Assembly: GCA_027449005.1 (NCBI GenBank) | Contig: DAIDML010000058.1 | Coordinates: 1-8,715 of the forward strand | Direction of reading: 5' to 3' | From: Erysipelotrichaceae bacterium | GTDB taxonomy: Bacteria; Bacillota_I; Bacilli_A; Erysipelotrichales; Erysipelotrichaceae | DNA: 8,715 bases | Part shown: positions 1 through 5,367 of the stretch, piece after piece | Layout of the letters: each line of letters begins with the position of its first letter | How positions within the stretch are numbered: the stretch's first letter is position 1 | The notes under the pieces: generated by a model | What the model was told of the DNA's origin: nothing | What the model saw: only the letters and a program-made list of their open reading frames with translations | The model's database searches: none | Made by a program: the position numbers and the translations under genes

Positions 1-142
1 CAAAGAAAGCCAATAATCGATCAGAAAAAAGAATCCATAAAAACCCAAAAAAAGCATAACCAATGACGGTTCTCCATGGACTCTTAGTGACATGAGAATG
101 ATGTGTTGACATGTCTTTATTATCTGGCTTAATAGATGGCAT
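1..142 (-). CDS. N-terminus of a membrane-anchored sensor protein, probably GGDEF/EAL family (partial)
   Basis: This is the first 47 codons of a gene running off the left edge, so the C-terminus is missing. The start is ATG at 142-140, with an excellent GGAGG ribosome site at 148-152. The peptide opens with a polar stretch containing HHSH (residues 14-17). A hydrophobic helix follows from about residue 26, containing GFLWILFSDRLL (33-44). From memory of the family, a 'LWILFSDrll' first membrane helix is typical of Bacillota sensor proteins with PAS plus GGDEF and/or EAL domains, which make or break cyclic di-GMP. No catalytic domain is inside the window, so the output domain is inference; another membrane sensor could share this helix. 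It points away from the operon at 626 and shares the long spacer with it. Confidence 0.6.
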   Translation of the reverse strand, partial: MPSIKPDNKDMSTHHSHVTKSPWRTVIGYAFFGFLWILFSDRLLAFF

Positions 143-566
143 TGTGTCCTCCGATAAATCTAGATTGATACTTATTCAAATCCTCAAATGTTTTGAATAA
201 TTTATTACTTTGTATAGCTTTAAATGATAATACGTTTGAATAGACCAATCCTTTGGTTCATTATTTTTATTATAACCGTTCTTCATTCATTTTACTAACT
301 TAACTATAGTTTGTAGTTGTGGGCTTAGTTAATGTCTTATGTCTTTAGACTCATCATCTTATTTTTTAGACTTCAACTTAAACTCTCAAGGAGTAACACA
401 AGTGGAAAATCATTATTGATTAGTGACAAAAAGACCATGGTATCATTATTGACTTAATTCTTGGTTAAAGTAAGTTGTTGAATTATTTTCATGGCTTTGA
501 TTGTTCTAATGAGGAGTATAAAAGGTTAAAATAGATACAAAGGTTAGATCTTAAATTAAGCTTGAA
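143..566. other. Gene-poor AT-rich spacer between divergent genes
   Basis: About 420 bases without a supportable gene. On the minus strand, a TATAAT (269-274) and a TTCAAA/TATACA pair with 18-nt spacing (235-240 and 211-216) are weak promoter candidates for the leftward sensor gene; neither has a convincing full match. On the plus strand, AAGGAG (388-393) precedes GTG at 402 but opens only a five-codon frame ending in TGA at 417-419. Short direct repeats are present: TTTAGACT at 344 and 365 (21 nt apart), ATCATTATTGA at 409 and 442 (33 nt apart), and AAAGGTTA at 521 and 539 (18 nt apart). These could be regulator sites, decayed coding sequence or chance in AT-rich DNA. Confidence 0.5.
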
Positions 567-595
567 TAGACAATAATCTAGCAGGTTGTCATAAT
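567..595 (+). promoter_or_regulatory. Sigma-A-type promoter of the 626-3718 operon
   Basis: The -35 box TAGACA (567-572) matches 5 of 6 consensus bases. A 17-nt spacer follows, then the -10 box CATAAT (590-595), also 5 of 6. A TG at 587-588, one base before the -10, gives an extended -10. Predicted transcription start is about 601-603, leaving a leader of roughly 24 nt before the ATG at 626. This is the best promoter match I found in the window. No other good promoter was seen between here and 3718. Confidence 0.65.
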
Positions 596-601
596 ACAAC
601 C
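584..601. repeat. Perfect inverted repeat around the -10 box, candidate operator
   Basis: GGTTGT (584-589) and ACAACC (596-601) are exact reverse complements, separated by six bases that are exactly the -10 box CATAAT. Dyads of this kind over a -10 box are commonly repressor or MerR-type regulator sites. It is too short and lacks a T run, so it is not a terminator. The cognate regulator is not in the window. Confidence 0.45.
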
Positions 602-625
602 AATAACTAAAAGGGAGTTTGATGA

Positions 626-1138
626 ATGCTATACCAAGAGATGGTGAGAACACACAATTTACCTCTTGATGGAAAAACACAGTTAAGAGAAGCAGTCAGA
701 GCAGTCATCATTAAGGATAAGAGATTATTAATGATTTACTCGCTCAATGGAGGAGATTACAAGTTTCCAGGTGGCGGTGTTGATATCAATGAGACAAAAG
801 AAACTGCATTGATTAGAGAAGTAAGAGAAGAGTGTGGGGCGACAGTCATATCTATTAAAGATGAAATTGGAAAGATGATTGAATTTGATCGTCCTTTAAA
901 AGAACAGTACAGTGTGTTTAAAATGATTTCAATCTACTATTTATGTGAGGTTGATCCAATCTTTGGTAAGCAAACTCTTGATTCTTATGAGAAAAATCTA
1001 GGTTTTACACCTGTATGGGTTGATATTGATGAAGCCATTGTGGTCAATAAGGAATTAATTGATTCAAATCGTTTTCCAATATGGACTCCTCGAGAGCTGT
1101 ATGTCTTAGAGTATCTTAAAAGAATGTTTAATCTATAA
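626..1138 (+). CDS. Nudix hydrolase, first of two in the operon
   Basis: Product is 170 residues, the usual size for a single-domain Nudix protein. A complete Nudix box (G-x5-E-x7-REVxEExGA) spans residues 50-72: G50, E56, R64, E65, E68, E69 and G71 are all present. The glutamates of the REVREE helix bind the divalent metal used to cleave a nucleoside diphosphate linked to another group (X). The beta-strands before it (AVRAVIIKDKRLLMI, 23-37) and the FPGGG turn (47-51) match the fold. No extra domain or membrane segment is visible, so it should be cytoplasmic. The substrate cannot be read: oxidised nucleotides, nucleotide sugars and dinucleoside polyphosphates are all possible. Start ATG 626 sits 8 nt after GGGAG (613-617). 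An ATG at 622 is in another frame. It leads the operon, 20 nt ahead of the peptidase gene. Confidence 0.9.
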   Translation: MLYQEMVRTHNLPLDGKTQLREAVRAVIIKDKRLLMIYSLNGGDYKFPGGGVDINETKETALIREVREECGATVISIKDEIGKMIEFDRPLKEQYSVFKMISIYYLCEVDPIFGKQTLDSYEKNLGFTPVWVDIDEAIVVNKELIDSNRFPIWTPRELYVLEYLKRMFNL

Positions 1139-1158
1139 TAACTATAAAGGAGTAACCC

Positions 1159-1875
1159 ATGATTTGTTTTCTTACAAGCAGCACAACCGTGGCTGATACT
1201 AACACGTTGAATCCTGAGAATCATTTTATTGATGAGTTGAGACAGTATTTTCCCAATCACTGTCATGCATTATTCATTTGCTCAGATCCAGATCAACATG
1301 AAATTACCGACTTATATGCCTCAGCCATGAAATCAAGCTTTGAAGAGGCAGGTTTTCTGTTTGCAAACTTCAAGGTACTCGACAACAGAAATCATCATCT
1401 TGCCATTCAATTGATTCATGAATCCTCATTGATTATCTTGGCAGGTGGGCATGTTCCAACACAAAATAAGTTCTTTGATAAGATTCATTTGAAAGAGTTG
1501 ATACAAGGATATTCAGGGATTCTTATTGGCATTAGTGCGGGTAGTATGAACAGTGCTGACATTGTCTATGCACAACCAGAACTTTCAGGTGAGACAATGG
1601 ATCTATCCTATCAACGCTTTCTAAAAGGACTTGGACTCACAAAAATCATGCTTTTACCTCATTATGAAACACTTAAACATGATTCATTAGATGGACTTCG
1701 TGTTTTTGAGGATATCACATTTTCTGATAGTGTTGATCAAACTTTTTATCTTATTCCTGATGGAAGTTATCTTTTCATTAGAGATGGTATTGAAGAGCTA
1801 AGAGGGGAAGCCTATGTGGTTAAAGATGCAAAGTTAACTCAACTATCAAAGCAAGGTGAGGTTGTATCTCTATAA
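1159..1875 (+). CDS. S51 family (dipeptidase E-like) serine peptidase
   Basis: Product is 238 residues, close to PepE (about 230). The class I glutamine-amidotransferase-like fold shows LILAGG at about 92-97 and the nucleophile elbow GISAGSMN (124-131), with Ser126 the likely catalytic serine. LLPHYE (165-170) probably supplies His168. Classical PepE cleaves Asp-X dipeptides, but divergent S51 proteins are also annotated as cyanophycinase-like or 'type 1 glutamine amidotransferase-like', so aspartyl specificity is inferred only. No signal peptide is seen, so it is probably cytoplasmic. A strong AAAGGAG (1146-1152) lies 6 nt before ATG 1159. It follows the first Nudix gene by 20 nt and precedes the methyltransferase by 93 nt. 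Confidence 0.85.
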   Translation: MICFLTSSTTVADTNTLNPENHFIDELRQYFPNHCHALFICSDPDQHEITDLYASAMKSSFEEAGFLFANFKVLDNRNHHLAIQLIHESSLIILAGGHVPTQNKFFDKIHLKELIQGYSGILIGISAGSMNSADIVYAQPELSGETMDLSYQRFLKGLGLTKIMLLPHYETLKHDSLDGLRVFEDITFSDSVDQTFYLIPDGSYLFIRDGIEELRGEAYVVKDAKLTQLSKQGEVVSL

Positions 1876-1876
1876 T

Positions 1877-1906
1877 TTAAAGTTGTTATGATAAGCATAA
1901 CTTTAA
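1877..1906 (+). repeat. Intercistronic hairpin between the peptidase and methyltransferase genes
   Basis: TTAAAG plus TTATG on the left pairs with CATAA plus CTTTAA on the right: 11 base pairs with a 3-nt bulge and a 5-nt loop (1891-1895). It begins 2 nt after the peptidase stop. There is no T run after it, so it is more likely an mRNA-processing or stability element, or a weak attenuator, than a full terminator. Confidence 0.4.
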
Positions 1907-1954
1907 TATTCGATTTAATGATCCTTGGAAAAATGATTGAGAAGCCGATGATTG

Positions 1955-1961
1955 AAAGGAG
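1955..1961 (+). promoter_or_regulatory. Ribosome binding site that fixes the methyltransferase start
   Basis: AAAGGAG lies 7 nt before ATG 1969. The frame is open back to an earlier start at 1888, which would put this site inside the coding sequence. That upstream start lies in the hairpin arm and has no ribosome site, so 1969 is preferred. Confidence 0.8.
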
Positions 1962-1968
1962 AATAATC

Positions 1969-2730
1969 ATGTCACGTGTTGATGAAGCTTTAGCTAAATC
2001 ACTCTCTGCAGAAACAACTGAACTCATTCCATATCTTTCATACCTGCTCCAAGACTTGTGGGAATTGGGATCCACTCCTGAGGACATGATTTACTTGTTG
2101 TCAAGAAATATCCAAGTGAGTGAAGCGACAAGAATACTTGATTTAGCTTGTGGAAAAGGAGCGGTAAGCATTAAACTTGCTAAAACGTTTGGATGCAAGA
2201 TTAAAGGCATTGACATCATGCCTGAGTTCATTGAATATGCAAGGAATAAGTCCATTGAGTTTGGTGTTGATTCATTGTGTGAGTTCATGGTTGAAGACAT
2301 CAATCAATCAATTGAAACAGAACACGGTTATGATATTGTTATTCTTGGGGCAGTCGGTCATGTTCTTGGTAATCAAGAAGAAACCTTAACTAAACTCTCT
2401 AAAGTCATTAAAAGTGATGGGTATGTATTATTAGATGATGGGTATGCAATGTCAATACCATTCAGCAACTATCTGACAAAAAAGCAATGGATTGAAACGA
2501 TAAACAAAACGGGGTATCAGTTCATTGATGAACGATTAGTGAATGAATTGGATTTCTCAGAAATGTTAGAATTTCAAATCATCTCCATTACAAAACGAGT
2601 CAATGAATTGAAAATAGTCTATCCTTCTTATGCGGAGTTATTTGATCAATATTTGGAGAGTCAAATGGCTGAATGTGATGAATTGGAAAATGATGTTGAA
2701 GGTGTAACACTATTACTGCGAAAGTTGTAA
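1969..2730 (+). CDS. Class I SAM-dependent methyltransferase
   Basis: Product is 253 residues from ATG 1969. The Rossmann-fold signature is clear: motif I ILDLACGKG (56-64) binds S-adenosylmethionine, Asp82 in KGIDIMPE ends strand 2 and should contact the ribose hydroxyls, and EDI (109-111) marks the adenine-contacting loop. YDIVILGAV forms strand 4 and DGYVLLDDG the later strand. An N-terminal helical stretch (1-50) and a C-terminal helical tail probably form the acceptor site. This pattern fits the broad small-molecule methyltransferase families; the acceptor is not identifiable. There is no NPPY or SPPY, so DNA or glutamine methylation is not suggested. A 93-nt gap with a hairpin precedes it, and the second Nudix gene follows after 32 nt. 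Confidence 0.85.
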   Translation: MSRVDEALAKSLSAETTELIPYLSYLLQDLWELGSTPEDMIYLLSRNIQVSEATRILDLACGKGAVSIKLAKTFGCKIKGIDIMPEFIEYARNKSIEFGVDSLCEFMVEDINQSIETEHGYDIVILGAVGHVLGNQEETLTKLSKVIKSDGYVLLDDGYAMSIPFSNYLTKKQWIETINKTGYQFIDERLVNELDFSEMLEFQIISITKRVNELKIVYPSYAELFDQYLESQMAECDELENDVEGVTLLLRKL

Positions 2731-2762
2731 AGAATTATGATGTTTGCATAAAGGAGTTGAAC

Positions 2763-3251
2763 ATGAATCAAGACATGAGTGTTGGATGTGGAGAAGGGTT
2801 GTTAAATATTCGAGTAGGAGCAATCATTTTTCAAGATGGAAAAATCTTAATGGTCACTAATGATCGTGTGGATTACTACTATTCCATAGGTGGACGAATC
2901 AAAATGGGAGAAACGGCACAAGAAGCCATTGTTCGTGAAGTCTATGAAGAAACAGGATACATCATGAGCGTTGATCGCTTAGGATTTATTCATGAGAATT
3001 ACTTTTATGGAGATGCAAAATCAAATAAAGACAAGCTCATCTATGAAATCTCGTTCTACTTTATTATGAATGTTCCAAAAGATTTTTATCCTATTACACA
3101 AAGTACCACTGAAGATCATGATCAAGAAACTTACTTTTGGACTGACCTAAAAACATCAGCAAAACTCTATCCTGAGTTTTTTAAAACACACGACTTAGTG
3201 AATTCACAAAGTGTCATTCATTTAGTAACCGATCAAAGAAAAAAAGAATGA
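2763..3251 (+). CDS. Nudix hydrolase, second of two in the operon
   Basis: Product is 162 residues with a complete Nudix box at 44-66: G44, E50, R58, E59, E62, E63 and G65. Strands IRVGAIIFQDGKILMV (16-31) and the SIGGR turn (41-45) lead into it. The aromatic strand IYEISFYFIM after the box resembles the 'HELCFYFL' strand of a common Bacillota Nudix subfamily (recall, not a search). Metal-dependent hydrolysis of a nucleoside-diphosphate-type substrate is expected; the specific substrate is unknown. The start is ATG 2763, 6 nt after AAAGGAG (2750-2756). A TTG at 2757 is in frame but directly abuts the ribosome site. It clearly differs from the first Nudix protein outside the motif, so it is not a recent tandem duplicate. 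Confidence 0.9.
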   Translation: MNQDMSVGCGEGLLNIRVGAIIFQDGKILMVTNDRVDYYYSIGGRIKMGETAQEAIVREVYEETGYIMSVDRLGFIHENYFYGDAKSNKDKLIYEISFYFIMNVPKDFYPITQSTTEDHDQETYFWTDLKTSAKLYPEFFKTHDLVNSQSVIHLVTDQRKKE

Positions 3252-3277
3252 ACACATGCAAAGGATAAGGTAACCCA

Positions 3278-3718
3278 ATGTTTTATGAAACCTATGATTT
3301 ATTCAGTGATGAAATAAACTTAAAATTGAAAAGAACAACTGAGGCACAACCTGAAAAGAACTGGTTTGCTGCCTATTATTTTGATATTTGTGTTAATGAT
3401 GGAACAGTGATAGGCACATGTGATTTGAGAATAGGGCATAACGAAAGAACCTACATTGGTGGAAATATAGGGTATAGTATTAACGAATCCTACAGGGGAC
3501 ATCATTATGCAGGTAAAGCATGTCATCTATTATTCAAACAAGCAAAAAAACATGGATTGACTTATTTAATCATTACCTGTGATCCATCCAACATAGCATC
3601 TTCAAAGACATGCTTATATGCAGGTGGTCAATACATTGAAACAGCCACTATTCCAAACAATCATGACATGTATACTCAAGGTAAACGGCAAGTGATGGTG
3701 TATCGTTTCACTCTTTAA
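3278..3718 (+). CDS. GNAT family N-acetyltransferase
   Basis: Product is 146 residues, one GNAT domain. The acetyl-CoA pyrophosphate loop is YRGHHYAGKA (72-81), with R73, G74, A78 and G79 matching the R/Q-x-x-G-x-G/A pattern. It is preceded by the GGNIGYSI strand (61-68). IITCDPSNIASSKT (98-111) carries the Asn and Ser/Lys turn typical of the last GNAT helix. The GTCDLRIGHN and YRGHxYAGKAC segments resemble a Bacillota subfamily that I recall both stand-alone and fused to tagatose-bisphosphate aldolase; the acceptor is not established. AAGG (3267-3270) is the ribosome site, 7 nt before ATG 3278. It is the last gene of the operon, 26 nt after the second Nudix gene and 45 nt before the terminator hairpin. 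Confidence 0.88.
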   Translation: MFYETYDLFSDEINLKLKRTTEAQPEKNWFAAYYFDICVNDGTVIGTCDLRIGHNERTYIGGNIGYSINESYRGHHYAGKACHLLFKQAKKHGLTYLIITCDPSNIASSKTCLYAGGQYIETATIPNNHDMYTQGKRQVMVYRFTL

Positions 3719-3763
3719 GTGTAAGGATGTCTGAGTTCAAACAATAACTAAACTCAACACAAC

Positions 3764-3798
3764 GATTCTAATGTATCTTAATACCTTAGAATCTTTTT
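3764..3798 (+). terminator. Rho-independent terminator of the five-gene operon
   Basis: GATTCTAA (3764-3771) pairs with TTAGAATC (3786-3793). After one T/C mismatch, GTAT (3773-3776) pairs with ATAC (3781-3784) around a CTTA loop, giving 12 base pairs in total. TTTTT (3794-3798) follows directly. On the minus strand the hairpin begins 3 nt after the stop of the convergent gene, but the bases beyond it are only moderately T-rich, so bidirectional use is possible but weaker. Confidence 0.85.
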
Positions 3799-4282
3799 AA
3801 ATCATATTTATTGATTTGAGCATTGATAGCTTTAGAAAAAGCTGATTATATTTCGAATAAAAAGCATTAACATCATTCTCTTCAGTAATCCAAACAATCA
3901 CATTGATCTCGGTATAGTTTAAGCGTATGTACGCTTCATATCGATGATTACCATCATTAAGTTCAAACCCATTATTGACATACTGAACAATCAAAGGTGG
4001 CATGTCATGATCAATTTGAATGGATTCAATCAAAGCATTGACTCGATTCTCAAAATCCTGAGTATTCACTTGCCATTTCATGTGGTCTTCTGGACCACAA
4101 CAACGCTCAAATAACGACAGTGGCATCTTAAGAGGTCCAATAAACGTTCGTTTAAAAAGCTTGAGTCCATCAGAAAAGGCTTGATTGTTTCCGTCATGAA
4201 TAAGATAAGTATGTACCCATATTTCAAGTTGTCCATTCTGAGCAAATTCTTGCGCTGAAGAGGTTGTTTTCTGATAATTCAT
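3797..4282 (-). CDS. Small ParB/Srx-like fold protein with a DGNHR motif
   Basis: Product is 161 residues from ATG 4282-4280. The key segment is residues 95-118: PPLIVQYVNNGF, then LNDGNHRYEAY, in which D110-G111-N112-H113-R114 matches the conserved 'DGxHRxxA' phosphate- or nucleotide-binding loop of the ParB/sulfiredoxin-like superfamily. There is no helix-turn-helix or dimerisation domain and no adjacent ParA, so this is not a chromosome-partition ParB. Stand-alone members are often labelled 'ParB-like nuclease domain'; whether it cuts DNA, binds or hydrolyses a nucleotide, or phosphorylates a small molecule is unknown. An in-frame start at 4315 would place the AAAAGGAG ribosome site inside the gene, so the shorter form is chosen. 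Its stop overlaps the T run of the operon terminator on the other strand. Confidence 0.7.
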   Translation of the reverse strand: MNYQKTTSSAQEFAQNGQLEIWVHTYLIHDGNNQAFSDGLKLFKRTFIGPLKMPLSLFERCCGPEDHMKWQVNTQDFENRVNALIESIQIDHDMPPLIVQYVNNGFELNDGNHRYEAYIRLNYTEINVIVWITEENDVNAFYSKYNQLFLKLSMLKSINMI

Positions 4283-4288
4283 TGTAAA

Positions 4289-4296
4289 CTCCTTTT
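4289..4296 (-). promoter_or_regulatory. Ribosome binding site that fixes the ParB-like gene start
   Basis: AAAAGGAG on the minus strand lies 6 nt before ATG 4282-4280. The longer in-frame start at 4315 would encode this site as part of the protein (KE residues) and has no comparable site upstream. Confidence 0.8.
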
Positions 4297-4359
4297 GAAA
4301 TCTTATTTCATCCATCTGTCCTAAAAAACAAAACCATTACTTTAAAGAAGTTGCTCATA

Positions 4360-4386
4360 AGATAGGTGAGAATGAGTCACCTATTT
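4360..4386. repeat. Inverted repeat in the divergent control region, candidate operator
   Basis: ATAGGTGA (4362-4369) and TCACCTAT (4377-4384) are perfect 8-bp arms around a 7-nt centre, extendable by one G-T and one A-T pair. A further half-site, ATAGGT, lies at 4400-4405. It sits between the divergent ParB-like and EEP genes and has no T run like a terminator's, so an operator fits better than a terminator. In RNA from the minus-strand TATAAT it would form a leader hairpin. Confidence 0.45.
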
Positions 4387-4394
4387 GTGAATAA

Positions 4395-4429
4395 ATTATA
4401 TAGGTAAAAAGATTAAATTCATATATAAT
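4395..4429. promoter_or_regulatory. Divergent -10 boxes of the ParB-like and EEP genes
   Basis: A plus-strand TATAAT (4424-4429) and a minus-strand TATAAT (4395-4400) are perfect -10 matches lying back to back. Neither has a good TTGACA-like -35 at 16-18 nt: the plus -35 window overlaps the ATAGGT half-site at 4400-4405, and the minus window reads about TATGAA. Promoters with poor -35 boxes often need an activator. Use of either box is inferred; TATAAT also occurs by chance in such AT-rich DNA. Confidence 0.35.
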
Positions 4430-4565
4430 AAAGTTACATTAAATGCACGTCACTTTATTTTGATGTGAACATTTCATCTTTTTTGGATTATATCCAATTC
4501 AATCAAGATGAGTGTCGATTAGATATCATAAGATGAGTTTAGTTCATAGTGAAATGGGGACATCA
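4430..4565 (+). other. Leader region of the EEP gene with small dyads
   Basis: If transcription starts after the TATAAT at 4424, the leader is about 130 nt. It holds GATGTGAA/TTCATC (4462-4478, six pairs with a 2-nt bulge) followed by six T, a weak terminator-like shape, then the perfect dyad TTGGAT-TAT-ATCCAA (4483-4497). No known riboswitch fold was recognised. The frame of the EEP gene is open back to GTG 4512, but no ribosome site supports starts at 4512, 4533 or 4554. Confidence 0.3.
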
Positions 4566-5336
4566 ATGAAACTTGTTACCTTTAATATTCGTTGTGATTG
4601 TGGAGTCGACCAAGAGAACAATTTTGAATTTAGAAAACCAATAATCTTAAAAAAACTGGTTGATGAACAACCAGACATTATCTGTTTTCAGGAAGTGATG
4701 TCTCATGTGGCAGATTGGCTAAATCATACTCTAACAGAATACATTGTTGTCGGTTGTGGAAGAGATGCCAATCTTGAAGGTGAACAGGTGAGTATTGCTT
4801 TTAAGAAGGATGTTTTTTCACTGTTATCACTCCATCATTTTTGGCATTCAACTACTCCAGCAATACCTGGAAGTGTATTTGAAAATCAAAGTGTATTTCC
4901 ACGATTGTGTACCGACTGTGTTTTAATGGATAGACAAAGCAAACAAGTTATTCGTGTTGTGAACACACATTTAGATCACATGAATTCAGAGGTGCGTTCT
5001 CAAGAACTCAAACTTATTATGAACAAAATCAGTGAAAATACATTGTACCAAGAAGAGATAACCTATTTTATGGGCGACTTGAATGCTGAACCAGATTCAG
5101 AAGAAATGAAAATCATGAGTACTTTCAATGACTTTAAGTGTCTAACCACTAATATTGGATTAACCTACCATGGATACTTCAAGGATAATGCGATTTCATT
5201 AGAACATGATACTCCTCAAATTGATTATATCTATGTACGTGGTCATGTAACGCTGGAATCAGTTGAAAAATGGCAAGATTGTATTGAGGGAGTGTATTTA
5301 TCAGATCATTACCCGATAATGGCGATTGTAAAGTAG
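4566..5336 (+). CDS. Endonuclease/exonuclease/phosphatase (EEP) family hydrolase
   Basis: Product is 256 residues from ATG 4566, with all hallmark EEP motifs in order: TFNIR with N7, FQEV with metal-binding E43, NTHLDH (133-138) with catalytic H135, GDLNAEP (170-176) with D171 and N173, IDYIY (219-223), and SDHYPI (246-251) with D247 and H248. The fold cleaves phosphodiester or phosphomonoester bonds using a divalent metal; members act on DNA, RNA, phosphoinositides or sphingomyelin, and the substrate here is not readable. No signal peptide is visible, so it is probably cytoplasmic. The ribosome site is modest (GGGGA, 4556-4560, 5 nt before ATG). MKLVTFNIR is the usual start of the family, which supports dropping the 18 upstream in-frame codons. 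It is followed 31 nt later by the diguanylate cyclase, probably in the same operon. Confidence 0.88.
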   Translation: MKLVTFNIRCDCGVDQENNFEFRKPIILKKLVDEQPDIICFQEVMSHVADWLNHTLTEYIVVGCGRDANLEGEQVSIAFKKDVFSLLSLHHFWHSTTPAIPGSVFENQSVFPRLCTDCVLMDRQSKQVIRVVNTHLDHMNSEVRSQELKLIMNKISENTLYQEEITYFMGDLNAEPDSEEMKIMSTFNDFKCLTTNIGLTYHGYFKDNAISLEHDTPQIDYIYVRGHVTLESVEKWQDCIEGVYLSDHYPIMAIVK

Positions 5337-5367
5337 AAAAGGGATTGGGGAAAGGAAGTAATCATTC

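Noticed and set aside
489..680. Minus-strand 63-codon frame
   Set aside because: It overlaps the operon promoter and the start of the first Nudix gene, has no ribosome site worth noting, and its peptide shows no recognisable motif.
985..1266. Minus-strand 93-codon frame
   Set aside because: It lies antisense across the Nudix/peptidase junction, both of which carry intact family motifs; no domain is visible in the antisense peptide.
1839..2303. Two minus-strand frames opposite the peptidase end and the methyltransferase start
   Set aside because: Antisense shadows of well-supported genes; no motif or promoter.
2177..2389. Plus-strand 70-codon frame inside the methyltransferase gene
   Set aside because: Out of frame with intact SAM-binding motifs and without a ribosome site.
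3320..3526. Minus-strand 68-codon frame inside the acetyltransferase gene
   Set aside because: Antisense shadow; the sense frame has clear GNAT motifs.
626..3718. Peptide natural-product or antibiotic biosynthetic cluster
   Set aside because: No precursor peptide, carrier protein, ligase, leader peptidase or exporter was found; only separate tailoring-type enzymes are present.
3797..4282. Chromosome or plasmid partition ParB
   Set aside because: No helix-turn-helix domain, no parA neighbour, no parS-like site seen, and the protein is about half the usual ParB length.
4360..4386. Rho-independent terminator
   Set aside because: The stem lies between divergent genes and neither strand has a T run after it like that at 3794-3798; an operator or leader hairpin fits better.
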